Part shown: piece by piece, positions 50,749-60,764 of the stretch
Position numbering within the stretch: position 1 is the stretch's first letter
How the letters are laid out: each line of letters begins with the position of its first letter
Source: Hanstruepera ponticola
Lineage (GTDB): Bacteria; Bacteroidota; Bacteroidia; Flavobacteriales; Flavobacteriaceae
Assembly (NCBI RefSeq): GCF_012931685.1
Contig: NZ_JABANC010000008.1
Location: forward strand, 1-64,000
DNA length: 64,000 bases
Direction of reading: 5' to 3'
Made by a program: the position numbers and the translations under genes
Notes under the pieces: model-generated
What the model was told of the DNA's origin: nothing
The model's input: the letters and a program-made list of their open reading frames with translations, nothing else
Databases searched by the model: none

Positions 50749-52113
50749 CTATTTCCGTTTATTACGCTTATTGTAGTTTTTATCGCCTCTAGTTTTAGGC
50801 TTTTTATACTTTTTGGCAATCTTAAATTTATAAGAACCACCTAAATTTTCTTTCTGGTTTTTCTCTTTTTTCTCATGAAAAGCAGGTCCAACTTCATCGT
50901 CATCTTTACGTTTCAAGGGATTGTTGCGCTCTTTTATTTGTGGTCGTTCTTCTTCAAGAAGTTCTGTTGAGATAATAACGTTATCAGGAATTGGTAATTT
51001 TGGGATAGTCATTTGCATTAATTCTTCAATTTTTTGCATGGACTCCATTTCATTGTCAGTATAAAACAACAAGGCATTACCTTCACGTTCAGCACGACCT
51101 GTTCTACCTATGCGATGCATGTAGTTTTCAGGAAAATTAGGCGTATCAAAATTGATAACATGTGAAATATCATTAATGTCCAAACCACGTGCCATAACAT
51201 CTGTCGCCACCAAAATACGGTGTTCACCGTCTTGAAATTGTTCAATACTTCTCAAGCGGTAGTTTTGAGTTTTGTTAGAATGTATTACACAGGTTTCATT
51301 AGGAAAGTATGCTTCCAAAGCATCAAAAAGGCGATCTGCCATTTTTTTGTATGCTACAAAAACCAAAACCCTATTATAGGTTTCAGACTCTTGAAGTAGA
51401 TGTTTAAGTAAATTTAACTTTGTGTAAAAATTAGGTACGGCATATTTTGTTTGTGCTATATTCTCCAATGGTGTTCCAGAAACCGCAATTGAAACCCGTT
51501 GAGGCGCGATAAAAAAATCATTAATTAAGTCATCCACATCTTCTGTCATAGTAGCCGAAAACATTATGTTTTGTCTGCGTTCAGGTAGTATGTCAAAAAT
51601 ATTAATTAATTGGTGTCTAAAACCTAAATCAAGCATGACATCAACTTCATCTATTATGAGCTTTTGAATGGATTTTAATTGCAGTACACGGCTAACAGCT
51701 AAATCATACAAGCGTCCTGGTGTAGCGACAACAATATCTAACCCTTGCGCAACTGCTTGTTTTTGGGTATTAATATTAACACCACCATAAACTCCAAGCA
51801 CACGTACGTTAATATATTTAGCCAATTTTTCAATTTCCTCCTCAACTTGAACTACCAATTCTCTTGTAGGAACTAATACTAAAACACGTGGGTTGTCTTG
51901 CTTTGAGAATTTTAAATTTCGTAGTACAGGTAGCATATAGGCAAAGGTTTTACCTGTTCCTGTTTGAGCAATACCAACAACATCTTTCCCAGAAGCAACA
52001 ATATTAAATGCTTGTTCTTGTATAGGTGTAGGCTGTACAAAACCTAAATCATCTAACGCATTGTATAGAGGTGTGTTGAGCTTTAAATCTTGAAAAGTTG
52101 TTGGCTGTTCCAT
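50749..52113 (-). CDS. DEAD-box ATP-dependent RNA helicase
   Basis: 454 residues. Q motif 'PTPIQEQAF', motif I 'AQTGTGKT', Ia 'PTRELVVQ', Ib 'TPGRLYD', motif II 'DEVD' (instead of DEAD), motif III 'SAT', V 'ATDVMARGLD', VI 'HRIGRTGR'. A basic tail (about 385-454, Lys-rich) likely aids RNA binding. Acts in ribosome assembly or mRNA turnover at low temperature; the exact target is unknown. TATTTTTG is only 4 nt upstream of the ATG, so a leaderless transcript is possible. Confidence 0.95.
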   Translation of the reverse strand: MEQPTTFQDLKLNTPLYNALDDLGFVQPTPIQEQAFNIVASGKDVVGIAQTGTGKTFAYMLPVLRNLKFSKQDNPRVLVLVPTRELVVQVEEEIEKLAKYINVRVLGVYGGVNINTQKQAVAQGLDIVVATPGRLYDLAVSRVLQLKSIQKLIIDEVDVMLDLGFRHQLINIFDILPERRQNIMFSATMTEDVDDLINDFFIAPQRVSIAVSGTPLENIAQTKYAVPNFYTKLNLLKHLLQESETYNRVLVFVAYKKMADRLFDALEAYFPNETCVIHSNKTQNYRLRSIEQFQDGEHRILVATDVMARGLDINDISHVINFDTPNFPENYMHRIGRTGRAEREGNALLFYTDNEMESMQKIEELMQMTIPKLPIPDNVIISTELLEEERPQIKERNNPLKRKDDDEVGPAFHEKKEKNQKENLGGSYKFKIAKKYKKPKTRGDKNYNKRNKRK

Positions 52114-52141
52114 GATGCAAAAATATGTTTATTAATGCGAA

Positions 52142-55100
52142 TTAATAACCATATTCAATTAAATCTGGAATTAATTTAAGGCCTTGGGACTGCCAATCAT
52201 CCTCAATTGAGTCCCAATTGCTATAGGCATCTGGAAAATTCAATGGCGAATCTTGCGAAATAGGCGATATAGGTCCTACAATGCCGATATAATCTTCTGA
52301 TGATTCTCCTTCTTCAACGATATGGTTGAATGAGTAAATATAATAATCCTTATTTTCGTGCGTCACAATACCAAGATTGGTGATGTTATCAACGTCGTAA
52401 TCGTCACTGGTATAATTGTATAAAATAATTTCTGAAAGTGAAGCTTCATCCAAATAGTTATCAGGTATTTCATGAAACTTATTAGCGTCATGAAAAGCTC
52501 TAATAATATCAAGCCTATGGTTTTTACTCTTTAAATAGTTGTTGATTAAAGTGTCTTCTACATGTAAATTATGTTTAATACGAATTTCAATAGCTTCAGA
52601 AATCATCCATTCATTCGAATCTTTTGAAATGATGTCTTGGGTAAAATCTTTGATTACTTGCTTATCATCCTGTGTTTCATGAAATAAACCAGTGTAAGCA
52701 TACATAAGTGAATTGTAGGTGTAATCATAATCTTCGGTTTCGCTATTTTTGATATAAGTAGCCAAATCGGTCATAGTCCATTTGGTTATTGAATCAAATC
52801 CGTCTTTCACAACTTGATTGTTTAGAGTAGAATCCTTGAGTATTCCAGTGGAAATATTAAGAACATCACGACGGAATTTAGTATGGTCTAGAAGTGATAA
52901 TAGTTTGTTATAATGCGAGTTGGCGTAAGCCAGTGAATCCTTAAAAAGTGATAACGTGCCCCAATTGTAGCTATCACTATCTTTAGGAGGTTTTTTGAAT
53001 AATAAATCAGTGTAAACTGCAATAGCCTCTGTATTTGCTAAATCAGGAATGGCTACAAGAATTGAGGTTTTTAATGCATCAGACGTAGTTGATTTCTCAT
53101 ATTCATTTTGCAGTACCTTCAAAGTGCTTTCATTATTTAAATTAGATAAAATAGTAACTAAACTATTTTTTATTTGATTATTTTTTAAGCTATCAGAATA
53201 AGTTGTGGAAAAGGCTTTATGAATGCTTTCGATATCAGATTCTTCAAAATCGTAATAAGTTAGTGATCCAAAAGCTCTTTTGTAAATAATACTGTCTTTA
53301 GATTTCAAATCCTTGAAAATCTGTTCTGATTTTGATGAAAATACATCAAAGGGTTTAGGGTTTTGTTTCTTGACTTCAAAAGAATTAAAAATACGATTGG
53401 TAACATCATTATTTAGTTCTTCTTCCGCAACAAAAGCAGAAACCATAAAGAATTGCTTGTCTTGTAGCCAAATACGGTATCTGGTTTTTAGGTTGTTATT
53501 TTTATTCAAAATGTAAAAATCAAGGCCAGTACCATTTGCAACTTTTACAGTGTCTTGCTTAACAAGGCTGTCATTCCACCCAAGGAGATGGTTCTTGTTT
53601 AACTCGTAAAATTCGGCGTATGATTTTATTTTAAAATAATCCTGTAAATCACTATATCCAAATTGATAGACACCTCCAGATTTTGGATTTTTTGTATAAT
53701 AATCGTGAGAGTTTTTTATATGAGAATCATCATAGTCAACGGTATCAATAATCAGTCTATTTTTTTCAAAAAACTGTACTTCAAAATTGCTGTCTTTCGG
53801 TTTTAATGCGGTTAAAGTGCTGGGGCTTTCATAATCTTCAAACTTAAAACTAGTTAAAAAGGGGCTTTCAGGATCAGCCTTTTCAGTTTCGTTCAACTTT
53901 TGAAGCATAAGTAAATACATGCGATTACCCCTATAATATACTCTACAGATGGTATGATATTTTTCTTGTAACAGCAATTCATACTCTCTACCTTCATAAC
54001 CGCTAAGGTAAATAGTTTTCTCGTTGTTAAGAATGATGGCTTTAGTTTCAAAGCTTTTTTTGATTTCATCAAAACCAACTTGGATATCTTCCATATAATA
54101 TCCTGTAGGATGATCATTGTAACGTACTATATAGTTGTTGTCATTGGCATAATCAGTTGCCATAAACATATTGAGAATATATGGTTCACTATCAGTTTCA
54201 TATGGATTTGGCTGCTCTCGTGACACGTTCTTTGGTTCGTCAGGTAATTCAATTGAAAACGCGCCAACATTATCATGATGATGTATCCAAGCTTTATTCT
54301 CTATGGCTTCTGGTTTGCTGGTTTTTAATGAGTTGAAAAATCTAATCACAGATTTGTTATTTTCAATATCATCATCCTCCGATTGAACACCTTGGTAATA
54401 CAACATCTTATCTTTAACCAAAACATGTAATTGCATAAGGTTATTATCTGGCATGTCAATTTTTGCAATGTATTTAATGCCATCTGAAATATCTACTTCA
54501 GTTAGGCTTCTTAATTCCCCTTCATAGCTTTCAGTAAGTGTGTTAACGAAGTTTTCAATTAAAGCTTTGAAATCCATGTCGTCATCATAGAAAGAAACAT
54601 TAATTCCGCTAAATAAATACAGGTTGTTATCATTAAGACCCTGATACATATGAATTGTAAAACCAGGGAAGTCTTCACTATAATTGGGCTTGTTTGGCAC
54701 TTCTATGCTGTATCCTAATTCCTCATCTTTGAAAATATACCACAGCATTTTTGATTCGTCTACAACATATGTATCAGCAACACCTTTAAAAGTTGCTTCA
54801 ACTGGTGTAACATCATAACCTTCTTTTTGCAACAGTGCTATGATGCCATTCTCTCCAGGCAAATGAGCCGCTCCAACTGCAGAAAACAGACTATTATCTC
54901 GGGTAATTTTCATAATACTATTAACCATAACTTGATTACGCGATATTAATTCTGAATCATATCCATGGTAGGTTTGAATCATTGAATCAATAGCTTGAAT
55001 ATTACCTGTATAATAAATTTTAGTCAATTTTTCTAGGTCGTTATTTAGAGTTTCAACGTCATCTTCCAACTGATCTAAAATATATAAGCGTTGATATTTT

Positions 55101-55669
55101 GGCGGTAAATTTTCAAAATAGTTAAGTTGCTCGTACATATCCTCAAGACCAGTTATTGATTTTTGCATAGTTCTAGCCTGATTGTATAAATATAAATCAA
55201 CAAAAGTGGATTGGTCATCATCTTTTTCTGTCTCTGGCATCAATAATGCTAAAATGGTATTGGGATCTCTTAATTCTGAATCTTCAAACGAGTAGGTGTT
55301 TATTTCTTCAAAACGATCAACTAAAAGTTGATATTCTTCGTCAGATAATACGTCTCTAAAAACATCTTTTGGGTCTCTATCTATTACCTTGTTCGTCATA
55401 GCAATTACAAGCGAGTCTGGATTTACTTCCAAGGCAAACATTTCTGTTTCTTCAATAGCTGGCATTACGGCATCACTAAATTTAAACGCCCTAATATCAT
55501 CAACATGCATAGTACCAAATATGTAAGAAGGTTTTGTTAGATTTTTACCTTCTATTTTCCAAAGTAAATTATAACTGGATCGATCTTGTGAAAAACCAAA
55601 AGCAATAAAAAAAAGTAAAAGGCATACTAGCAGGCTGCTCTTTGTTTTACTGGAGTATTTGTAAGGCAT
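52142..55669 (-). CDS. Giant TraB/GumN-domain exported protein
   Basis: 1175 residues. Signal peptide about 1-27 (MPYKYSSKTK...GFSQ). TraB/GumN domain about 33-300: 'YIFGTMHVDD' (GxxH), 'FALEVNPDSL', and 'FSAVGAAHLPGENG' (GxxH), metal-ligand motifs of this putative metalloprotease family. Then two or three similar beta domains ('GYSIEVPNKPN' at about 313, 'GAFSIELPDEPK' at about 470, 'NFEVQFFEKNRL' at about 640). Residues about 775-1040 are helical, HEAT-like ('SDALKTSILVAIPDLANTEAIAVYTDLL'). Usual TraB proteins are about 300 residues, so most of this protein is unassigned. Divergent from pabB by 68 nt. Confidence 0.8.
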   Translation of the reverse strand: MPYKYSSKTKSSLLVCLLLFFIAFGFSQDRSSYNLLWKIEGKNLTKPSYIFGTMHVDDIRAFKFSDAVMPAIEETEMFALEVNPDSLVIAMTNKVIDRDPKDVFRDVLSDEEYQLLVDRFEEINTYSFEDSELRDPNTILALLMPETEKDDDQSTFVDLYLYNQARTMQKSITGLEDMYEQLNYFENLPPKYQRLYILDQLEDDVETLNNDLEKLTKIYYTGNIQAIDSMIQTYHGYDSELISRNQVMVNSIMKITRDNSLFSAVGAAHLPGENGIIALLQKEGYDVTPVEATFKGVADTYVVDESKMLWYIFKDEELGYSIEVPNKPNYSEDFPGFTIHMYQGLNDNNLYLFSGINVSFYDDDMDFKALIENFVNTLTESYEGELRSLTEVDISDGIKYIAKIDMPDNNLMQLHVLVKDKMLYYQGVQSEDDDIENNKSVIRFFNSLKTSKPEAIENKAWIHHHDNVGAFSIELPDEPKNVSREQPNPYETDSEPYILNMFMATDYANDNNYIVRYNDHPTGYYMEDIQVGFDEIKKSFETKAIILNNEKTIYLSGYEGREYELLLQEKYHTICRVYYRGNRMYLLMLQKLNETEKADPESPFLTSFKFEDYESPSTLTALKPKDSNFEVQFFEKNRLIIDTVDYDDSHIKNSHDYYTKNPKSGGVYQFGYSDLQDYFKIKSYAEFYELNKNHLLGWNDSLVKQDTVKVANGTGLDFYILNKNNNLKTRYRIWLQDKQFFMVSAFVAEEELNNDVTNRIFNSFEVKKQNPKPFDVFSSKSEQIFKDLKSKDSIIYKRAFGSLTYYDFEESDIESIHKAFSTTYSDSLKNNQIKNSLVTILSNLNNESTLKVLQNEYEKSTTSDALKTSILVAIPDLANTEAIAVYTDLLFKKPPKDSDSYNWGTLSLFKDSLAYANSHYNKLLSLLDHTKFRRDVLNISTGILKDSTLNNQVVKDGFDSITKWTMTDLATYIKNSETEDYDYTYNSLMYAYTGLFHETQDDKQVIKDFTQDIISKDSNEWMISEAIEIRIKHNLHVEDTLINNYLKSKNHRLDIIRAFHDANKFHEIPDNYLDEASLSEIILYNYTSDDYDVDNITNLGIVTHENKDYYIYSFNHIVEEGESSEDYIGIVGPISPISQDSPLNFPDAYSNWDSIEDDWQSQGLKLIPDLIEYGY

Positions 55670-55737
55670 AAATGGATGAGTAATTTGATGTAGATAATTA
55701 TATAAAAGTATTCAAGTTACATAGTTTCTTAATAAAT

Positions 55738-57054
55738 TTGAAAATTATAAAACAAAATAATTTGCGAACTTTCAGAAAACTACAGCTTAAAAATGTAGAA
55801 CAATATAAACAAAAATTGTTGAATTGGAGTCAGCAGTTTTCTGAAGTTACATGGATGGATTCCAATAACTATTCCGAGGATTATTCAAGTTTTGATGCTG
55901 TTCTTGCCGTTGATGCTTTTACAAGTATTCAAACAGATTTTCATGATGGATTTTCAAAGTTAAAAGACTACCAAAGCACTACAAAAGATTGGATTTTTGG
56001 TTATCTTTCTTATGATTTAAAAAATGATATTGAAGCGTTAGAATCTAATAATTTTGACGGCTTGCAGTTTCCCGACTTGTATTTTTTTCAACCTAAAAAG
56101 CTCTTTTTTATTAATGGTAATGTATTAGAAATTCACTATTTGAATTGCGTAGATGATGAATTGGATGATGATATTGATGCTATCAAAAAAACATCCTTAA
56201 ATGTTGAAGATTATGAGATTCAACCAATAAAAATAAAATTGCGAATTCATAAGGATGATTATTTTAAAAAGTTAGCTGAAATGCTAGCCCATATTCATCG
56301 AGGTGATATTTATGAAGCTAATTTTTGTCAAGAATTTTATGCTGAATCCTCATCAATAAATCCGTTATTGGCCTATCAAAATCTGAATGCCATTTCAAAA
56401 CCACCTTTCGCCACTTTTATTAAACTACATGATAAGTATTTATTGTCTGCCTCTCCCGAACGCTATTTGAAAAAAGTAGGAAGCAAAATTATTTCCCAGC
56501 CTATAAAAGGAACAGCCAAACGATCTGAAAACATTGAAGAGGACAATCAACTGCGTGATAATCTATCAATTGACCATAAAGAACGTTCTGAAAATATTAT
56601 GATTGTAGATTTGGTTCGAAATGATTTGTCTAGAACGGCTATTAAAGGCAGTGTCAAGGTTACAGAATTGTGCAAAGTATATACCTTTCCGCAAGTGCAT
56701 CAAATGATTTCAACTGTAACTTCAATGGTTGAAGAAGGCACAAATCCTGTTGATGTGATTCAATCAACTTTCCCTATGGGAAGCATGACTGGTGCACCAA
56801 AAGTTTCGGCTATGCAAATTATAGAAGACCTTGAGGAAACTAAACGAGGTGTTTATTCTGGAGCTGTTGGTTACTTTTCGCCTACTGGTGACTTTGATTT
56901 TAATGTGGTAATTAGAAGTATTTTGTACAATAAAACTAATCAGTACGTCAGTTATTCTGTTGGGAGTGCAATAACCGCCAAAAGTGATCCGCTTAAGGAG
57001 TATGAAGAGTGCTTGGTAAAAGCAAGAGCAATGCGTGACGTTTTAGAAAATTAA
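55738..57054 (+). CDS. pabB: Aminodeoxychorismate synthase component I
   Basis: 438 residues with a TTG start at 55738. Chorismate-binding domain in the C-terminal 260 residues: 'IHRGDIYEANFCQEF', 'LSASPERYLKK', 'QPIKGTAKRSE' (PIKGT with the PabB Lys, rather than the TrpE PIAGT), 'SENIMIVDLVRNDLSR', 'FPMGSMTGAPKVSAMQIIE', 'SGAVGYFSPTGDFDFNVVIR'. Forms 4-amino-4-deoxychorismate for folate with a PabA partner not present here. First of a run with tilS, dsbD and ade. Confidence 0.9.
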   Translation: MKIIKQNNLRTFRKLQLKNVEQYKQKLLNWSQQFSEVTWMDSNNYSEDYSSFDAVLAVDAFTSIQTDFHDGFSKLKDYQSTTKDWIFGYLSYDLKNDIEALESNNFDGLQFPDLYFFQPKKLFFINGNVLEIHYLNCVDDELDDDIDAIKKTSLNVEDYEIQPIKIKLRIHKDDYFKKLAEMLAHIHRGDIYEANFCQEFYAESSSINPLLAYQNLNAISKPPFATFIKLHDKYLLSASPERYLKKVGSKIISQPIKGTAKRSENIEEDNQLRDNLSIDHKERSENIMIVDLVRNDLSRTAIKGSVKVTELCKVYTFPQVHQMISTVTSMVEEGTNPVDVIQSTFPMGSMTGAPKVSAMQIIEDLEETKRGVYSGAVGYFSPTGDFDFNVVIRSILYNKTNQYVSYSVGSAITAKSDPLKEYEECLVKARAMRDVLEN

Positions 57055-57069
57055 ACCCTATTTTTGAGC

Positions 57070-58386
57070 ATGATTAATTCGCTTAAAGATCATATTAATA
57101 AAAACCTTCCTTTTCTAAAAAAAAGCAAATTGTTGATTGCTATTTCTGGTGGATTGGATAGTGTGGTACTTACACAACTTTGTCATCAATTGAAACTTCA
57201 AATCAGTCTGGCTCATTGTAATTTTAATTTAAGAGGCAAAGAAAGTGATGCCGATGAAGATTTTGTGTTGAATTTGGCTGAAGATTTAAATTTAGAAGTT
57301 TTTGTTGAAAGCTTTGATACTGAAAATTATGCTAATGAAAACAAGTTATCTATTCAAATGGCGGCTCGTGAGTTACGTTATCAATGGTTTTTGGAATTGG
57401 CAACTCAACTGCATTTTGATTACGTTTTAACAGCCCATCACGCCGATGATAACTTGGAAACCTTTTTGATAAACCTTACACGAGGAACAGGTTTGGAAGG
57501 CTTGACAGGCATTCCTGAAACAAATGATCATATTGTACGTCCGTTATTACCTTTTTCGCGTGAAATGATTCTAGAATATGCCGAAAGTAATAATCTTGTT
57601 TGGCGAGAGGACAGTAGTAATGCATCAACTAAATATTTTAGAAACAAACTGCGACATGATGTCATTCCAATACTAAAGGAACTCAATCCGCAATTATTGC
57701 AGAGTTTTGACAAAACTCAAAATCATTTACAGGATTCACAAAATATCATTGCGGATGCTATAACACGTATTCAAAAAAAGGTTGTTGCAATTGAAGGTGA
57801 CAATATTTTAGTGGACATAAAAAAAATACTTAAACTTTCGAGCCCTAAAGCATATTTATATGAGTTGTTAAAGGATTTTGGCTTTACTGAATGGGATGAC
57901 GTATATAAGCTTTTATCGAGTCAATCTGGAAAAGTTGTATTATCCAAAACACATCGATTAATAAAAAACAGAAATTATTTAATAATTACAAGTTTATATA
58001 ATGAATCTGATCACGAAAACATTAAAGTTACAGAGCATGATCATGAAATAGTATTGCCAATAGGCAATATGATATTTAAAACTGTAACCAATTTCTCAAC
58101 AATAGACCGTTCGTCGATATATGTTGATAAAGATTTGTTAAAATATCCCTTAACCGTAAGAAAATGGGAAAAAGGCGACTATTTTTATCCCTTTGGAATG
58201 ACAGGAAAAAAGAAATTAAGTAAATTTTTTAAGGACGAAAAATGGTCATTACCTGAAAAAGAACAAGCACTATTATTGGTGTCTGATGATGATAAAATCA
58301 TTTGGATTCTAAATAGCCGGATGGACAATAGATTTAAAGTAACTGACAAAACAACTACGATACTAAAATTAGAACTAACCTCATGA
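57070..58386 (+). CDS. tilS: tRNA(Ile)-lysidine synthase
   Basis: 438 residues from ATG at 57070; a TTG two codons earlier (57064) would add two. PP-loop 'LLIAISGGLDSVVL', 'LAHCNFNLRGKESDADE', 'LTAHHADDNLETFLINLTRGTGLEGL', 'RPLLPFSREMILEYA', and the C-terminal domain 'TVRKWEKGDYFYPFGMTGKKKLSKFFKDEKW'. Modifies C34 of tRNA-Ile2 to lysidine so it reads AUA. Its stop overlaps the dsbD start (ATGA). Confidence 0.95.
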   Translation: MINSLKDHINKNLPFLKKSKLLIAISGGLDSVVLTQLCHQLKLQISLAHCNFNLRGKESDADEDFVLNLAEDLNLEVFVESFDTENYANENKLSIQMAARELRYQWFLELATQLHFDYVLTAHHADDNLETFLINLTRGTGLEGLTGIPETNDHIVRPLLPFSREMILEYAESNNLVWREDSSNASTKYFRNKLRHDVIPILKELNPQLLQSFDKTQNHLQDSQNIIADAITRIQKKVVAIEGDNILVDIKKILKLSSPKAYLYELLKDFGFTEWDDVYKLLSSQSGKVVLSKTHRLIKNRNYLIITSLYNESDHENIKVTEHDHEIVLPIGNMIFKTVTNFSTIDRSSIYVDKDLLKYPLTVRKWEKGDYFYPFGMTGKKKLSKFFKDEKWSLPEKEQALLLVSDDDKIIWILNSRMDNRFKVTDKTTTILKLELTS

Positions 58387-60761
58387 AGCATTTATTTACA
58401 CTGTGTATCGCTTTATTATTTTTTAACACAATTTCAGCTCAATTACAACCGGTAAAGTGGACTGCAGAAGCCGAGAAAATTTCTGATACAGAATACAATA
58501 TTATCTATCAAGCTATTATTGATGACCATTGGCATTTATATTCCCAGAATCTGCCTGAAGGAGGTGCTATTCCAACCGAGTTTGTATATGATTCTGTCGC
58601 ACAAATACAAGATTTTAAACTTATTGGTAAAACACAAGAGAGTGAAAGCATTACAAAGTTTGATAAAGTTTTTGAAATGGACTTGACCTTTTTTGATGGT
58701 AGTGCCACATTTACTCAAAAAATAGAATTATTAAATCCAGAAGTTTCGGTTATTAAAAGTGAGGTTGATTTTCAAGCATGTGATGATGAGCGTTGCATTT
58801 TTGATAGTCAGATTTTTAATATTGAATTACCAAAGCGTAATTCAAATTCTGAAATTTTTGAACCTGTTAAATGGATGTCTAATGTTAAAAAGCTCACAGA
58901 TGATGAATATGAAGTTGAGTATATCGCAACCATTGAACAAGGATGGCACTTGTATTCGCAATATTTAGAACGTGATGATGGTCCAATTGCCACAGAGTTT
59001 ACCTTTAATAAAAAAGTAGGGTATGAGCTCATTGGAAAAACATCAGAGCCTGACACAAAGGCTGTTTTTGATCCTGTTTTTGATATGAATATTAAGTATT
59101 TTTCTAATAAAGCTAGATTTGTACAAAAAATCAAATTAACAGATAGTAATTTAAAAACTATACCTGCTGAAGTTTATTTCATGGTTTGTGATGAAACTAG
59201 ATGTTTACCTCCAAATAGAGTTACGTTTTACACGCCTTTAGATGGTAACACTAGTGATTTAATTGTTCCTGTTGAAGTTGATGATAAAAGTAAGGCCTTA
59301 TCCAGAGCATTAAACTTAAATGTAACAGGTTGGGATAATTTTGAAGCAGAAGAGGTTAAAGAGAAAAGTAATTTCACAATTTTCTTACTGGGCTTTTTAG
59401 GTGGATTGATTGCTTTGTTAACACCATGTGTGTTTCCTATGATTCCCTTGACTGTTTCCTTTTTTACTAAAAGTTCAGGAGATGATAAAAAGGGATTGGC
59501 GAATGCCATGCTATATGGGTTCTTTATTTTTCTAATTTACTTTTTATTGAGTTTGCCATTTCATGTTTTAGATTCTTTAGATCCTGAAATCCTAAATAAT
59601 GTTTCCACTAATGTCACGTTGAACATTATTTTCTTCGTCATCTTTATCGCCTTCGCGTTTTCATTTTTCGGGTATTACGAATTGACTTTGCCTGCATCAT
59701 GGAGTAACGCTTTAGATTCTAAAGCCAACAAAATTGGTGGTTGGATAGGTGTGTTTTTCATGGCTTTAACCTTGGCAATTGTGTCGTTTTCATGTACAGG
59801 ACCTATATTAGGAACACTTTTAGGAAGCTCATTGTCTAGTGATGGTGGTGCAACACAATTAACTTTGGGTATGAGTGGTTTTGGGTTAGCACTAGCCTTA
59901 CCCTTTACATTGTTTGCTATGTTCCCAAAATGGCTAAATTCCTTACCAAAATCTGGTGGCTGGTTAAATACAGTAAAAGTTGTTTTAGGTTTTATTGAAT
60001 TAGCTCTAGCTTTAAAATTCCTATCAAATGCAGATTTAGTTGAACATTGGGGATTATTGAAACGTGAAGTATTTATTGGACTTTGGATAATAATTGGAAT
60101 TGGATTATTACTGTATTTATTAGGTAAAATTAAATTTCCACATGATGGTCCATTTCAAAAAATTAGTTTTAGCAAATGGAGTTTTATCATTCTAGTATTT
60201 GCCTTTGTTATCTATTTATTACCGGGTTTAACCAATACCAAATATGCGAATTTGGAGTTATTAAGTGGTTTTCCGCCTCCAATGTTTTACAGCTTGTATG
60301 AAAAAGATTCCGAATGTCCTTTGGCGTTAAACTGTTACAAAGATTTGGAATCAGGATTGGAAGCAGCCAAGGCAGAAAACAAACCTATCATGTTAGATTT
60401 TACAGGTTGGGCTTGTGTTAATTGTCGCAAAATGGAAGAACAAGTTTGGAGTCAAGATAAAGTTTATGATGTTCTAAACGAAGATTATATAATTATTTCG
60501 CTTTATGTTGATGATAGGAAAGAACTTCCAAAAGATGAGCAGTTTCAGTTTAAAAAAGCGAATGGTAGCCTTAAGAGTATTAAAACTATAGGTGATAAAT
60601 GGGCAACTTTGCAAACTCTAAACTTTAAGAACAACTCCCAACCATATTATGTTTTGCTCAATCACGATATGGAACTTTTAAATCACACAACAGCATATAC
60701 ACCAAATGCCGATGAGTATTATGAGTGGTTAGTAAAAGGACTAGAACGATTTGAGGAATAA
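58383..60761 (+). CDS. DsbD-type thiol:disulphide interchange protein
   Basis: 792 residues. Signal peptide about 1-19. Two related N-terminal domains: about 22-155 ('WTAEAEKISDTEYNIIYQAIIDDHWHLYSQNL', 'CDDERCIFD') and 160-290 ('WMSNVKKLTDDEYEVEYIATIEQGWHLYSQ', 'CDETRCLPP'), where a usual DsbD has one. Eight membrane helices about 330-620 with 'LLTPCVFPMIPLT' and 'FSCTGPILG' Cys. C-terminal thioredoxin domain with 'WACVNCRKME' (CVNC). Transfers electrons from cytoplasmic thioredoxin to periplasmic partners. Overlaps tilS by 4 nt. Confidence 0.92.
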   Translation: MKHLFTLCIALLFFNTISAQLQPVKWTAEAEKISDTEYNIIYQAIIDDHWHLYSQNLPEGGAIPTEFVYDSVAQIQDFKLIGKTQESESITKFDKVFEMDLTFFDGSATFTQKIELLNPEVSVIKSEVDFQACDDERCIFDSQIFNIELPKRNSNSEIFEPVKWMSNVKKLTDDEYEVEYIATIEQGWHLYSQYLERDDGPIATEFTFNKKVGYELIGKTSEPDTKAVFDPVFDMNIKYFSNKARFVQKIKLTDSNLKTIPAEVYFMVCDETRCLPPNRVTFYTPLDGNTSDLIVPVEVDDKSKALSRALNLNVTGWDNFEAEEVKEKSNFTIFLLGFLGGLIALLTPCVFPMIPLTVSFFTKSSGDDKKGLANAMLYGFFIFLIYFLLSLPFHVLDSLDPEILNNVSTNVTLNIIFFVIFIAFAFSFFGYYELTLPASWSNALDSKANKIGGWIGVFFMALTLAIVSFSCTGPILGTLLGSSLSSDGGATQLTLGMSGFGLALALPFTLFAMFPKWLNSLPKSGGWLNTVKVVLGFIELALALKFLSNADLVEHWGLLKREVFIGLWIIIGIGLLLYLLGKIKFPHDGPFQKISFSKWSFIILVFAFVIYLLPGLTNTKYANLELLSGFPPPMFYSLYEKDSECPLALNCYKDLESGLEAAKAENKPIMLDFTGWACVNCRKMEEQVWSQDKVYDVLNEDYIIISLYVDDRKELPKDEQFQFKKANGSLKSIKTIGDKWATLQTLNFKNNSQPYYVLLNHDMELLNHTTAYTPNADEYYEWLVKGLERFEE

Positions 60762-60764
60762 AAT

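Noticed and set aside
50749-52113. DEVD in motif II of the helicase as a sign of inactivity
   Set aside because: The Asp and Glu that bind Mg and the remaining motifs are intact; Val at the third position is tolerated in related helicases.
57064-57069. TTG start for tilS at 57064
   Set aside because: ATG two codons later (57070) gives the same protein with a stronger start codon; TTG cannot be excluded.
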